A stretch of 64,000 bases of DNA from Myroides marinus (GTDB lineage: Bacteria > Bacteroidota > Bacteroidia > Flavobacteriales > Flavobacteriaceae). This document shows positions 17,108-25,302 of the stretch, piece after piece. Both the position numbers and the translations under genes were made by a program. Numbering within the stretch: position 1 is the stretch's first letter; each line of letters begins with the position of its first letter. The notes below the pieces were generated by a model. The model was not told where the DNA came from, did no database searches, and saw only the letters and a program-made list of their open reading frames with translations. The stretch covers positions 413,917 to 477,916 of the forward strand of contig NZ_FNYS01000002.1 in NCBI RefSeq assembly GCF_900109075.1. The letters run 5' to 3'.

Positions 17108-18091
17108 ATGAAGAGAGTATTAATAACTGGAGCTGCGGGCTTTTTGGGGTCTCATCTATGTGATAGATTTATTGCAGAAGGTTATCACGTAATAGGAATG
17201 GATAACCTAATTACTGGTGACTTAAAGAATATAGAACACCTTTTTAAGCTTGAGAATTTTGAGTTTTATCATCATGATATAACTAAGTTTGTAAATGTTC
17301 CTGGGAAATTAGATTATATATTACATTTTGCTTCTCCTGCAAGCCCTATTGATTATCTAAAGATTCCAATTCAGACTTTAAAGGTTGGTTCTTTGGGAAC
17401 GCATAATTTATTAGGTTTGGCTCGTGTTAAAGGAGCTAGAATATTAATTGCTTCGACTTCTGAGATTTATGGAGATCCATTAGTTCATCCTCAAACAGAA
17501 GAGTACTATGGGAACGTTAATACAATAGGACCTAGAGGTGTTTATGATGAAGCTAAACGCTTTCAGGAGTCTATAACGATGGCTTATCATACATTCCATG
17601 GAGTAGAGACTAGAATAGTGAGAATATTCAATACTTATGGGCCTCGTATGCGATTAAATGATGGCCGTGTAATACCTGCATTTATTGGACAAGCTTTAAG
17701 AGGAGAAGATTTAACGGTGTTTGGAGAAGGTAACCAAACTAGATCTTTTTGTTATGTAGATGATCAAGTAGAAGGAATATATAGATTATTGCTTTCAGAT
17801 TATCATATGCCAGTAAATATTGGTAATCCAGATGAAATTACGATTCTTGATTTTGCAAAAGAGATTATAGCATTGACTAATTCAGATCAAAAGATTATTT
17901 ATAAAGATCTACCAGTTAATGACCCTATGCAGAGATGTCCTGATATTACTAAAGCAAAGAATATCTTAGGATGGGAACCTAAAGTAGGAAGAAGTGAAGG
18001 AATGAAGTTGACTTATGAGTACTTTAAAACTTTTTCTGATACTGATTTATTGAAAGAGGAACATAAGGATTTTTCTAAGTATATTTATTAA
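17108..18091 (+). CDS. UDP-glucuronate decarboxylase (UDP-xylose synthase)
   Basis: The 327-residue short-chain dehydrogenase-type enzyme converts UDP-glucuronate to UDP-xylose with bound NAD. The motif GAAGFLG spans 8-14, [10 protein letters not shown] is the UXS substrate signature, TSEIYGDP provides the catalytic Ser/Thr, and YDEAK gives Tyr146/Lys150. [10 protein letters not shown] and the C-terminal [15 protein letters not shown] fit UXS rather than GalE or RmlB. It follows rfbCD in the same direction with 33 bp between and ends before a strong terminator, so the three genes probably supply sugar nucleotides for a surface polysaccharide. Confidence 0.9.
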   Translation: MKRVLITGAAGFLGSHLCDRFIAEGYHVIGMDNLITGDLKNIEHLFKLENFEFYHHDITKFVNVPGKLDYILHFASPASPIDYLKIPIQTLKVGSLGTHNLLGLARVKGARILIASTSEIYGDPLVHPQTEEYYGNVNTIGPRGVYDEAKRFQESITMAYHTFHGVETRIVRIFNTYGPRMRLNDGRVIPAFIGQALRGEDLTVFGEGNQTRSFCYVDDQVEGIYRLLLSDYHMPVNIGNPDEITILDFAKEIIALTNSDQKIIYKDLPVNDPMQRCPDITKAKNILGWEPKVGRSEGMKLTYEYFKTFSDTDLLKEEHKDFSKYIY

Positions 18092-18157
18092 GAAGACTAA
18101 CTAGTTGTTAGTCTATTTATAGTATTGACTACAATATTGTTAAAGAAATATAACTGT

Positions 18158-18187
18158 AAAGCACCTAATTTTAATTAGGTGCTTTTT
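18158..18187 (+). terminator. Terminator of the rfbCD-UXS unit
   Basis: Complementary arms AAAGCACCTAAT and ATTAGGTGCTTT close on a short AT loop and run into a T6 tract. Confidence 0.9.
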
Positions 18188-18258
18188 TATTTGTACATAC
18201 TTTCTTTATTGACTTAATTATATTTATTTTTGATGCTTAATAACAAACAACACAATTA

Positions 18259-19530
18259 ATGAAAATTTTACTATTAGGTTCAGGAGGACGCGAGCACGCA
18301 CTTGCTTGGAAAATGCTTCAAAGTTCTAAATGTGAAGAGCTATTTGTAGGTCCTGGAAATGCAGGTACAGCTAAGATAGCTACGAATGTCGCAGTTAACC
18401 CAAATGATTTTGAGGCAGTAAAGGCTACTGTTTTAGAGAAGGGTATTGATATGGTGGTAGTAGGACCAGAAGACCCTCTTGTAAAAGGTATTGTTGATTT
18501 CTTTAAGAAAGATGCACAAGTAAGTCATATTCCTGTTATAGGTCCTTCAATGAAAGGAGCACAATTAGAAGGAAGTAAAGACTTTGCTAAAGAGTTCTTA
18601 TTTAAGCACAATATACCAACTGCTGCATATGCAACTTTTACAAAAGATACAGTAGAAGAAGGTAAAGCATTCTTAGAGACTGTAAAAGCTCCTTATGTAC
18701 TTAAAGCTGATGGATTAGCTGCAGGTAAAGGAGTAGTTATATTGGAAGATATCAATGAAGCTAAGGCAGAGTTAGAGAATATGCTAGTAGATGCTAAGTT
18801 TGGTGATGCTAGTTCTAAAGTTGTTATCGAAGAGTTTTTATCAGGTATAGAACTTAGTTGTTTTGTATTGACAGATGGAAAGTCATATAAATTATTACCT
18901 ACTGCAAAAGACTATAAGCGTATTGGAGAAGGTGATAAAGGATTAAATACAGGAGGTATGGGAGCAGTTTCTCCAGTGCCATTCGCTACAGAAGACTTCT
19001 TAAAGAAAGTAGAAGAGCGTGTAGTAATACCTACTGTAAAAGGATTACAAGAAGATAATCTTGACTTTAAAGGATTCGTGTTTATTGGATTGATTAAGGT
19101 AGGAGATGATCCATTCGTAATTGAGTATAACGTTCGTATGGGAGATCCAGAGACTGAAGTAGTAATGCCTAGAGTTAAGACTGATTTAGTAGATCTTTTT
19201 GAAGCTGTAGCTAATGAAACTTTAGATACTATGGATATAGAGTTAGATGAGCGTACTGCTACGACTGTAATGTTAGTGTCTGGTGGATACCCAGAAGATT
19301 ATGAGAAAGGAAAAGTAATAACTGGTATAGAAGATGTAAAAGACTCTATCGTATTCCACGCTGGAACAGCATTAAAAAATGGAGAAGTAGTTACTAATGG
19401 AGGTCGCGTATTAGCAGTTACATCATATGGTAATAGTTACGATGAGGCATTAAAAAAATCTTATCAAAACATAGCTAAGCTAAATTTCGATAAGATTTAT
19501 TACCGTTCAGATATAGGTTTCGATTTGTAA
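18259..19530 (+). CDS. purD: Phosphoribosylamine-glycine ligase
   Basis: The 423-residue ATP-grasp enzyme makes GAR, the second step of purine synthesis. It starts with MKILLLGSGGREHALAWKM, has VVVGPEDPLVKGIVD, the ATP-grasp segment LKADGLAAGKGVVIL, the GARS signature AKDYKRIGEGDKGLNTGGMGAVSPVP, and the metal site IEYNVRMGDPETEVVMPR. Length is standard. TATTTTTG upstream (near 18226) is a possible -7 element. The gene stands alone, with a terminator before it and a convergent gene after it. Confidence 0.96.
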   Translation: MKILLLGSGGREHALAWKMLQSSKCEELFVGPGNAGTAKIATNVAVNPNDFEAVKATVLEKGIDMVVVGPEDPLVKGIVDFFKKDAQVSHIPVIGPSMKGAQLEGSKDFAKEFLFKHNIPTAAYATFTKDTVEEGKAFLETVKAPYVLKADGLAAGKGVVILEDINEAKAELENMLVDAKFGDASSKVVIEEFLSGIELSCFVLTDGKSYKLLPTAKDYKRIGEGDKGLNTGGMGAVSPVPFATEDFLKKVEERVVIPTVKGLQEDNLDFKGFVFIGLIKVGDDPFVIEYNVRMGDPETEVVMPRVKTDLVDLFEAVANETLDTMDIELDERTATTVMLVSGGYPEDYEKGKVITGIEDVKDSIVFHAGTALKNGEVVTNGGRVLAVTSYGNSYDEALKKSYQNIAKLNFDKIYYRSDIGFDL

Positions 19531-19539
19531 AAATCGAAA

Positions 19540-19770
19540 CTATTTTAAAAACGAGTGAGATGTAGTATCTTGGTTATCTTCATTATTTGCTTTGAAGATT
19601 TTTAGTTGTTTTAACCAAAAAACGAAATAGTAGCAAGTAATAAGGATAAATGCCCAAGTAATGATATTAGCAATCCACCAGTTTGTTAATTCTAATTTTG
19701 CAAAAAGGTCCATTGGAATAAATAGAACTTTTTCAAATAGGAATCCTAATCCAAGAAAAAATGAAGTCAT
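19540..19770 (-). CDS. Small membrane protein (DUF6341-like)
   Basis: The 76-residue protein has two hydrophobic stretches: an N-terminal one (FFLGLGFLFEKVLFIPMDLFA) and a second near residues 32-52 (WIANIITWAFILITCYYFVFWL), with a polar tail. I recall such small proteins next to purD and upp in Flavobacteriia as DUF6341; the function is unknown. It ends 9 bp from the convergent purD stop. Its promoter is excellent and lies inside the start of the divergent gene, with a large hairpin at the transcript 5' end. Confidence 0.65.
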   Translation of the reverse strand: MTSFFLGLGFLFEKVLFIPMDLFAKLELTNWWIANIITWAFILITCYYFVFWLKQLKIFKANNEDNQDTTSHSFLK

Positions 19771-19817
19771 CGTACTTTATTTTAAATTAAATAAAATTAT
19801 TTTATCAATCCGTTTAC

Positions 19818-19856
19818 TAAAGCTAGCTCTCTCTAAAAAGAGAGAGATTAGCTTTA
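19818..19856 (-). promoter_or_regulatory. Stem-loop at the 5' end of the 19540-19770 transcript
   Basis: TAAAGCTA (19818-19825) pairs with TAGCTTTA (19849-19856) and CTCTCTCT (19827-19834) with AGAGAGAG (19839-19846), with a small internal bulge and an AAAA loop. The promoter at 19864-19893 predicts a start near 19857-19859, so the hairpin would begin at the first transcribed nucleotides. It is not a terminator because it lies between divergent genes. Confidence 0.55.
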
Positions 19857-19863
19857 ATATGTA

Positions 19864-19893
19864 CAAAAATATAAAATATATAAATGTTAGCAA
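19864..19893 (-). promoter_or_regulatory. Promoter of the small membrane protein gene
   Basis: On the minus strand TTG (19891-19893), a 19-bp spacer and TATTTTTG (19864-19871) give a full consensus match. The -33 box lies within the first codons of the divergent 19884 gene. Confidence 0.65.
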
Positions 19894-20822
19894 GTATTTT
19901 TAGTAAAACAAAACCAATTAATTACATTATACTGACCATATTAATCTTAATGATTAGTGTTTTGTACTTGTTTATAGATCAAGACCAATTGGTTTGGACG
20001 AGTTATGAATTTGGGAAAAGAACAGTTTTACTAGGCTTGTTAATGGTAATGATGTTTTTGTCACAGTTCGTCGTTACTAGGAATAGACTTGTAAGAGATA
20101 ACGCTTATGTACCTCTATTATTCGTCTCTTTTTTAATGTTTTTTCCAACAGTTTTAGTTCACAGTAAAGTAATTATATCTAATTACTTTATTATGCTTGC
20201 TTTGAGAAGAATATTTGCTTTACATTCATTAAAACAGTCAAAAGAGAAAATATTCGATACCTCTTTATGGATATTTGTAGCTAGTTTATTCCACTTCTGG
20301 AGTGTATTATTCTTTATACTGTTATTCTTTGCGATTACTTTCTTTGGAAGTAAAGACTACAGAAACTGGTTTATACCTATTATAGCTTTTTTCTGTGTAT
20401 CTATATTCTTAGAGTTATACCTAATAATGGCTAACGAAAGTTATTACGATTGGTTCTGGGATAAGTGTAGAGTGAGTTTTGACTTTATGTATTTTGAGAA
20501 TATATATCAGAACATTTCACTAGCAGTCTTTGTACCGATAGCTTTATTATTCTTTGTGAGTCAAGCACTCACAGTATCATCTAAGCCATTTAATATGCAA
20601 GGAACCTATAAGAAAATCATACTTTCTTTCCTTATAGGTGTTGCAATATATATTGTATCTGCAGATAAGAATAATGGAACTCTATTATTTACTTTCTTCC
20701 CATTAGCGGTATTAGGAGCTAATTACATAGAAGCTATACCTCAGAGATGGAGAAGAGAAGCTGTCGTATACAGTGTATTCGGACTTGGAGTCTTCTTCTA
20801 TATCATGCAGTTAATCTTATAA
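19884..20822 (+). CDS. Polytopic membrane protein (DUF6427-like)
   Basis: The 312-residue protein is almost entirely hydrophobic, with about eight to ten membrane helices from residue 12 to the C-terminus (for example YIILTILILMISVLYLFI and SLWIFVASLFHFWSVLFFIL). Short charged loops contain RRIFALHSLKQSKEK and SKDYRNW. I recall this neighbour of upp in Flavobacteriia as DUF6427; the function is unknown. Its stop overlaps the convergent upp stop by 6 bp. The start ATG at 19884 overlaps the divergent promoter. Confidence 0.7.
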   Translation: MLASIFSKTKPINYIILTILILMISVLYLFIDQDQLVWTSYEFGKRTVLLGLLMVMMFLSQFVVTRNRLVRDNAYVPLLFVSFLMFFPTVLVHSKVIISNYFIMLALRRIFALHSLKQSKEKIFDTSLWIFVASLFHFWSVLFFILLFFAITFFGSKDYRNWFIPIIAFFCVSIFLELYLIMANESYYDWFWDKCRVSFDFMYFENIYQNISLAVFVPIALLFFVSQALTVSSKPFNMQGTYKKIILSFLIGVAIYIVSADKNNGTLLFTFFPLAVLGANYIEAIPQRWRREAVVYSVFGLGVFFYIMQLIL

Positions 20823-21470
20823 TTTATGACCGTATGCTAGATCACCAGCATCTCCTAGACCTGGTACGATGTAGTTATGGTCATCTAATTTCTCATCTAA
20901 TGTAGCTACCCATAAGTTCACATTATCAGGAAGGTTCTCTTCTAAATATTGAATTCCTTCTGGAGCAGCAATTACTACAGCTATATGTAGTTCTTTAGGT
21001 TTTTCTTCAGCCATTAGCTTGTTGATTACAGCTACTAACGACTGCCCTGTTGCTAACATTGGGTCAATAAGAATTAGTATTTTGTCTTGAAATGAAGGTG
21101 CTGCTTGATATTCAACTAATATCTCACTAGCCTCTCCATGTTTTCCATGACGGCGATAAGCTGATACGAATCCATTCTCAGCATTGTCATAGAAGTTCAT
21201 AAATCCAGTGTGTAGAGCTAGTCCAGCACGTAAGATAGAACATAGTACTACGTTATCTTCGATACATGTTGTATGTTTTACTCCTAGAGGAGTTTGTACA
21301 GCAATATCCTTATACGGTAACTTTTTACTCAATTCATACGCCATAATCTCACCGATACGTTCGATGTTTTTTCTAAAACGCATACTATCTTTTTGGATAT
21401 TTACGTCGCGTAGTTGGGCTAAAAAGTGGTTTAGGATACTGTTTTCTGCGGAAATATAATGAATTTTCAT
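20817..21470 (-). CDS. upp: Uracil phosphoribosyltransferase
   Basis: The 217-residue enzyme salvages uracil to UMP using PRPP. The PRPP-binding motif is LILIDPMLATGQSLVAVI, LCSILRAGLALHTGF is the conserved substrate loop, and the C-terminal VPGLGDAGDLAYG is the uracil-binding signature. Length fits the UPRTase family, including the slightly longer Bacteroidota form. It is convergent with the membrane protein at 19884-20822 and overlaps it by 6 bp. Confidence 0.95.
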   Translation of the reverse strand: MKIHYISAENSILNHFLAQLRDVNIQKDSMRFRKNIERIGEIMAYELSKKLPYKDIAVQTPLGVKHTTCIEDNVVLCSILRAGLALHTGFMNFYDNAENGFVSAYRRHGKHGEASEILVEYQAAPSFQDKILILIDPMLATGQSLVAVINKLMAEEKPKELHIAVVIAAPEGIQYLEENLPDNVNLWVATLDEKLDDHNYIVPGLGDAGDLAYGHKL

Positions 21471-21529
21471 CTCGGTATAATTAGTACGATAAAGGTATAA
21501 AAACTATATTTGTAAATAAAATAATTAGT

Positions 21530-22135
21530 ATGTTTTCAGAATTAGCATTTCCAATATTCGAAGAGAGTATTCGCGACTATCATAAATTTGATAATGTTGA
21601 TCAACCAATCAACAACCCATATCCAAAAGATGATATCAAACATTTATTGTATTTAAAGAATTGGATTGACACTGTTCAATGGCATTTCGAAGATATTATC
21701 CGCGACCCACAGATTGATCCTGTAGCAGCATTAACATTGAAAAGAAGAATTGATGCTTCTAATCAAGAGCGTACGGATATGGTAGAATATATCGATAGCT
21801 ACTTCTTACAAAAACACAAAGATGTGCAAGTAAAAGCAGGTGCTAAGATTAACTCTGAAAGCCCAGCTTGGGCTATAGATAGACTTTCTATTTTATCTCT
21901 TAAAATTTATCATATGAATGAGGAAGCTACTAGAGCTGAAGCTACTCAAGATCACAGAGATAAATGTCAAGCTAAATTAGACGTACTTTTAGAACAAAAG
22001 AAAGACTTAACAACAGCGATTGATGATTTGTTAAATGACATCGCTAATGGAGATAAGTACATGAAAGTGTACAAACAAATGAAAATGTACAATGATGAGG
22101 AATTAAACCCTGTATTGTACCAAAACAAGAAATAA
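21530..22135 (+). CDS. DUF4254 domain protein
   Basis: The 201-residue helical protein matches DUF4254: the N-terminal FPIFEESIRDYH, the central RRIDASNQERTDMVEYID and SPAWAIDRLSILSLKIYHM, and a coiled region after it. The molecular function is unknown. It regularly precedes a family 9 glycosyltransferase in Bacteroidota, as here, suggesting a role in lipopolysaccharide core assembly or its supply (inference). TATATTTG (21505-21512) is the likely -7 element. It is divergent from upp. A hairpin separates it from the glycosyltransferase. Confidence 0.85.
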   Translation: MFSELAFPIFEESIRDYHKFDNVDQPINNPYPKDDIKHLLYLKNWIDTVQWHFEDIIRDPQIDPVAALTLKRRIDASNQERTDMVEYIDSYFLQKHKDVQVKAGAKINSESPAWAIDRLSILSLKIYHMNEEATRAEATQDHRDKCQAKLDVLLEQKKDLTTAIDDLLNDIANGDKYMKVYKQMKMYNDEELNPVLYQNKK

Positions 22136-22160
22136 TCATATCTTTGATAAAAAATATAGA

Positions 22161-22186
22161 AAGCGTGAGTATTCACGCTTTTCTTG
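22161..22186 (+). terminator. Weak terminator after the DUF4254 gene
   Basis: AAGCGTGA (22161-22168) and TCACGCTT (22173-22180) enclose GTAT and precede an interrupted T tract (TTCTTGTT), so read-through into the glycosyltransferase is possible. Confidence 0.6.
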
Positions 22187-22209
22187 TTCATAACCTAATT
22201 TAACTCGTT

Positions 22210-23256
22210 GTGGCACAGTTGAAACATATATTGGTATTTAGATTGTCTGCTATGGGAGATGTCGCTATGACTGTTCCTGTAGTTCGTGCTCTAATAGCAC
22301 AGCATCCTGATGTTCGAGTGACTATAGTATCTCGTCCATTTTTCAAACCGTTTTTTAAAGATATAGATAGAGTGGAGTTCTTTTCTATAGATATAAAGAA
22401 AAGACACAAAGGCTTTTTAGGACTGATTAAGTTATTTAAAGATTTAAAGAAACTTAAGGTTGACTATTTTGCAGACTTTCACAATGTGTTACGTTCTCAG
22501 CTCATCCGTTCATTATTTAGCTTAACAGGAACTAAGGTAGCAGCATTAGACAAAGGTAGAGAAGGAAAGAAAGAACTTACTCGTGTAGAGAATAAAGTAT
22601 TCAAGCAGCTACCCACTATGTTTTCTAATCACCAACAGACCTTAGCGCGTTTAGGGTTTAAGGTTGATCTAGCTAATCCTCAGTTTCCAGCTGTACCAGA
22701 ATTAGCTCCTGAGCTACTTCAGTATGTAAAGGAGAAAGATACAGTGTGGATAGGTATAGCCCCTTTTGCACAATATGATACTAAGGTGTATCCACTTAAC
22801 TTAATGCAGCAAGTAGTAGACTCATTAGCAGAACGTGAGAAGTCTATTATTTTCTTGTTTGGAGGTGGAGAGAAAGAGATAGCATTGCTTAATCAATTAA
22901 AGCGTGATAACTATAACGTAATCGTTATGGCAGGTAAGGTTAAGTTTGATGCGGAAATCAATTTAATCCAGCATTTAGATGTTATGTTATCTATGGATTC
23001 TGGAAATGCTCATATAGCAGCCATGCTTGGCAAGAAAGTTGTGACACTTTGGGGAGCAACGCATCCTTATGCAGGCTTTGCACCATTTAATCAGCCAGCT
23101 GATTATTGTATCACAGCAGATAGAGCGAAGTATCCATTACTGCCTACATCTGTATATGGTAATAAGATAGTGGAAGGATATGAAGACGCTATGCGTACAA
23201 TAGATCCACAAGTAGTGTGTGATAAGATAATAGAAATAATAAATTCAGATAAATAA
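22210..23256 (+). CDS. Glycosyltransferase family 9 (heptosyltransferase-like)
   Basis: The 348-residue protein starts at GTG (22210) and begins LKHILVFRLSAMGDVAMTVPVVRALIAQHPD, the GT9 N-terminus with the RxSAxGDv motif. Later are KVYPLNLMQQVVD, IIFLFGGGEKE and VMLSMDSGNAHIAAMLGKKVVTLWGATHP, the nucleotide-sugar-binding segment of ADP-heptose:LPS heptosyltransferases. It probably adds a sugar to the LPS or lipooligosaccharide core on the cytoplasmic face. No ATG in frame fits better than the GTG. It follows the DUF4254 gene by about 75 bp. Confidence 0.88.
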   Translation: MAQLKHILVFRLSAMGDVAMTVPVVRALIAQHPDVRVTIVSRPFFKPFFKDIDRVEFFSIDIKKRHKGFLGLIKLFKDLKKLKVDYFADFHNVLRSQLIRSLFSLTGTKVAALDKGREGKKELTRVENKVFKQLPTMFSNHQQTLARLGFKVDLANPQFPAVPELAPELLQYVKEKDTVWIGIAPFAQYDTKVYPLNLMQQVVDSLAEREKSIIFLFGGGEKEIALLNQLKRDNYNVIVMAGKVKFDAEINLIQHLDVMLSMDSGNAHIAAMLGKKVVTLWGATHPYAGFAPFNQPADYCITADRAKYPLLPTSVYGNKIVEGYEDAMRTIDPQVVCDKIIEIINSDK

Positions 23257-23285
23257 TCGTATTTTTACAACATAAAATATTGACT

Positions 23286-23798
23286 ATGAGAATAGCAGAC
23301 TATATTAGAGATATACAAGACTTTCCGAAGGAAGGTGTTGGGTTTAAAGATATCACACCTCTTTTAAACGACCACGCAGCGATGATGGAAGCTACTAAGC
23401 AGTTATTGGCATTAGTAGGAGATAAGAAGGTAGATAGAGTAGTAGGGATGGAGAGTAGAGGTTATTTCTTTGCTACTTTATTAGCAGAGAAGTTAGGTGC
23501 AGGATTTGTACCAGTACGTAAACCAGGTAAGCTTCCTTTTGATACGATCTCACAGGAGTACAGCCTAGAGTATGGTACAGATATCTTAGAGATGCACGTA
23601 GATGCGATCAAACCTGGAGAGAAAGTACTTATTCACGATGATGTACTAGCTACAGGAGGTACTGCAGAAGCTGTATGTAAACTGGTAGAACGTTTAGGAG
23701 GAGAGATAGTACAGGTAAATTTCTTGATGGAATTGTCTTTCTTACACGGTAGAGATAAGTTAGCTCAGTATGAAGTAAAAAGCTTAATGAGCTACTAA
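23286..23798 (+). CDS. apt: Adenine phosphoribosyltransferase
   Basis: The 170-residue enzyme converts adenine and PRPP to AMP. The N-terminus MRIADYIRDIQDFPKEGVGFKDITPLL is the APT start, VVGMESRGYFFA the flexible-loop region, and VLIHDDVLATGGTAEAV the PRPP-binding motif. An upstream TTG at 23280 extends the frame by two codons, but the ATG at 23286 matches the family start. It sits 29 bp after the glycosyltransferase and ends in a long terminator. Confidence 0.95.
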   Translation: MRIADYIRDIQDFPKEGVGFKDITPLLNDHAAMMEATKQLLALVGDKKVDRVVGMESRGYFFATLLAEKLGAGFVPVRKPGKLPFDTISQEYSLEYGTDILEMHVDAIKPGEKVLIHDDVLATGGTAEAVCKLVERLGGEIVQVNFLMELSFLHGRDKLAQYEVKSLMSY

Positions 23799-23819
23799 AC
23801 ATATTTATTTTATTTTTTT

Positions 23820-23871
23820 AAACCCTATCAACGGTCAAATTTTAGTTGGCTTTTGATAGGGTTTCTTTTTT
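23820..23871 (+). terminator. Terminator of apt
   Basis: AAACCCTATCAA (23820-23831) and TTGATAGGGTTT (23853-23864) are perfectly complementary 12-bp arms with a 21-nt loop, followed by C and a T6 run. Confidence 0.88.
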
Positions 23872-23885
23872 GTTTTCTCCAAGAT

Positions 23886-23952
23886 GAGTCCGTTGTAAGT
23901 CCGTTATGAGTCCGTTATGAGTCCGTCAAAATGAGGTTTATAACGGAGTCAT
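23886..23952. repeat. Four 11-bp direct repeats plus inverted copy (element A)
   Basis: Consecutive units GAGTCCGTTGT, AAGTCCGTTAT, GAGTCCGTTAT and GAGTCCGTCAA occupy 23886-23929. After 10 bp, ATAACGGAGTCAT (23940-23952) is an inverted copy of the ATGAGTCCGTTAT junction with one mismatch. The unit length equals one DNA turn. The sequence lies between the apt terminator and the arginine leader region. Confidence 0.8.
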
Positions 23953-24340
23953 GACGTACTAATTATGCAATTATATAGCTATGATCTGCATCAACACAGA
24001 TATCATATTAGTATTGATAGCAATGAGCAATTGGCTCGAAGTATAAAGTTTAGCCTATAAAAATGAAGAACTCTTCTCTTAAAATAGCATTTAAATAGAA
24101 GAGAAATAGAACTGTATCTAGAGTGTATTTTTGCATAACTAAAACTGAGGTTATAAGGATGATTTGACGTTTATAAGATGATAATTTTAAAATGTCCAAA
24201 AAATATATATTCTAAAATAAGGGTTAATGTCTTATTCTATAAAGTCTTGAGAGGTGTTTTTATTTTTTATAAAAAAGCTTGCATAATCCAAATTTAATTA
24301 GAAAACTTTGTCAATGCTTATTTAAGCAGATAATAAACTT
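23953..24340. other. Gene-poor region upstream of the arginine leader
   Basis: A 31-codon frame (23965-24060) is present but has no support. A hairpin can form around 23974-24000, and CTCTTCT (24071-24077) / AGAAGAG (24097-24103) make another. TATTTTTG at 24126-24133 resembles a -7 element without a TTG at the right distance. For the leader, TTG (24279-24281), 21 bp and AAACTTTG (24303-24310) form an imperfect promoter that would start transcription near 24318. Confidence 0.4.
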
Positions 24341-24448
24341 ATGAAGAAAACCGATTTAAATATTACTTTTATCTCTAACAACATTGCTTTAGCAACTGTT
24401 GCGGTTTTCTATACTTCTACATCGCGGGTAACTCGCGTCCGGGCTTAA
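24341..24448 (+). CDS. Putative arginine leader peptide
   Basis: A 35-codon ORF (ATG 24341, TAA 24446-24448) lies about 155 bp upstream of the first gene of the arginine operon. Its last eight residues are SRVTRVRA, with Arg codons CGG, CGC and CGG in a genome whose neighbouring genes use CGT and AGA almost exclusively. The stop overlaps the first base pairs of a GC-rich hairpin with a T6 run. This is the layout of ribosome-mediated transcription attenuation: stalling at Arg codons when charged tRNA-Arg is short would alter folding of the downstream RNA. The peptide itself need have no function. Not previously known to me for this operon. Confidence 0.6.
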   Translation: MKKTDLNITFISNNIALATVAVFYTSTSRVTRVRA

Positions 24449-24491
24449 TCTTTTTTAGCCTTTTTTGATTATAATGCTTTTTTGGCATTAT
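24441..24491 (+). promoter_or_regulatory. Candidate attenuator hairpins of the arginine operon
   Basis: GGCT (24442-24445) and AGCC (24457-24460) form a short stem, extendable by a G-U pair, followed by T6 (24461-24466) in the manner of a weak intrinsic terminator. Just upstream CGCG (24423-24426) and CGCG (24434-24437), across the Arg codons, can pair instead. A second hairpin ATAATGC (24471-24477) / GCATTAT (24485-24491) follows. Which structures compete was judged by eye only. Confidence 0.4.
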
Positions 24492-24603
24492 ATCTGTGTA
24501 TATATCATTGAATTTTTTAATGCTTTTCAGACAGTTATGAATTATTGTATCTATTCGGTATCAGTATTTTAGCTCGTTTGATTTCTAATCATTTGTTTTT
24601 GAA

Positions 24604-25284
24604 ATGAATGCAAAACAGTTTATCGTAATTCCTGCGAATGAATCACACGTAGGATATGCGGAACAAATTTGTGAAGAGATGGCTCAGTCGGCTCTTGCTA
24701 GAGGGACTGGTATCGCTAGAAGAAAACCAGAGTACGTTGCCAATAAAATGGTTGAAGGTAAGGCTGTTATCGCTCTACACGTAGATGGTACTTGGGCTGG
24801 TTTTTGTTACATCGAGACGTGGAGTCACGGTGATTATGTAGCCAACTCTGGACTGATAGTCAACCCTACTTTTAGAAAAGAGGGACTGGCTAAAGCTATT
24901 AAAAAACGCATTTTTGAATTATCGAGAGAGAAATATCCAAAGGCTAAGATATTCGGTTTAACTACGGGGTTCGCGGTAATGAAGATCAACTCAGACTTAG
25001 GTTATGAGCCTGTACCTTACTCAGAACTAACTCAAGATGAGAGTTTCTGGAAAGGGTGTGAGAGTTGTGTGAACTTCCAAATCTTACAGAGTAAGGAGAA
25101 AAAGAATTGCTTATGTACTGCAATGCTTTGGAATCCAGAAGAAAAAGAGAAAGAGCTTCGTACTAAAATAGACCAAAAGACCAAAGCAAAAGAGCGTCTT
25201 AAAAACATGCAGAAAAAGTACTCTTTGCTTAAACGATTGCAAATGCAATTGAAAAAAACAGTCAAAAAAACACATCTATTTTAA
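24604..25284 (+). CDS. GNAT-family N-acyltransferase, first gene of the arginine operon
   Basis: The 226-residue protein has a GNAT core (about 8-140): an acceptor-side RRKPEYVANKM segment, GFCYIETW, and the CoA-binding NPTFRKEGLAKAIKKRIFELSREKYPKAKIFGLTT. After it come CESC and, 18 residues on, CLC, a possible metal site, and then a lysine-rich coiled tail (about 185-226). As the operon otherwise lacks an argA or argJ, this is the best candidate for the enzyme that acylates glutamate in the first step (N-acetyl- or N-succinylglutamate synthase); that is inferred from context. It starts 19 bp upstream of argG. Confidence 0.75.
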   Translation: MNAKQFIVIPANESHVGYAEQICEEMAQSALARGTGIARRKPEYVANKMVEGKAVIALHVDGTWAGFCYIETWSHGDYVANSGLIVNPTFRKEGLAKAIKKRIFELSREKYPKAKIFGLTTGFAVMKINSDLGYEPVPYSELTQDESFWKGCESCVNFQILQSKEKKNCLCTAMLWNPEEKEKELRTKIDQKTKAKERLKNMQKKYSLLKRLQMQLKKTVKKTHLF

Positions 25285-25302
25285 TTTTAAAACACATCAA
25301 TC

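Noticed and set aside
19661..19903. 80-codon plus-strand frame opposite the small membrane protein
   Set aside because: It covers the promoter and hairpin of the divergent pair and resembles no family; probably an antisense shadow.
23886..23952. CRISPR-like array
   Set aside because: The units are only 11 bp, follow without spacers, and no cas genes are present.
23965..24060. 31-codon ORF between element A and the arginine leader
   Set aside because: No similarity, no special codons and no clear promoter; such length is expected by chance.
24483..24498. Second sigma54-like motif (TTGGCATTATATCTGT)
   Set aside because: It matches the consensus at the GG/GT spacing only, and lies in a hairpin of the arginine leader; several consensus bases are wrong.
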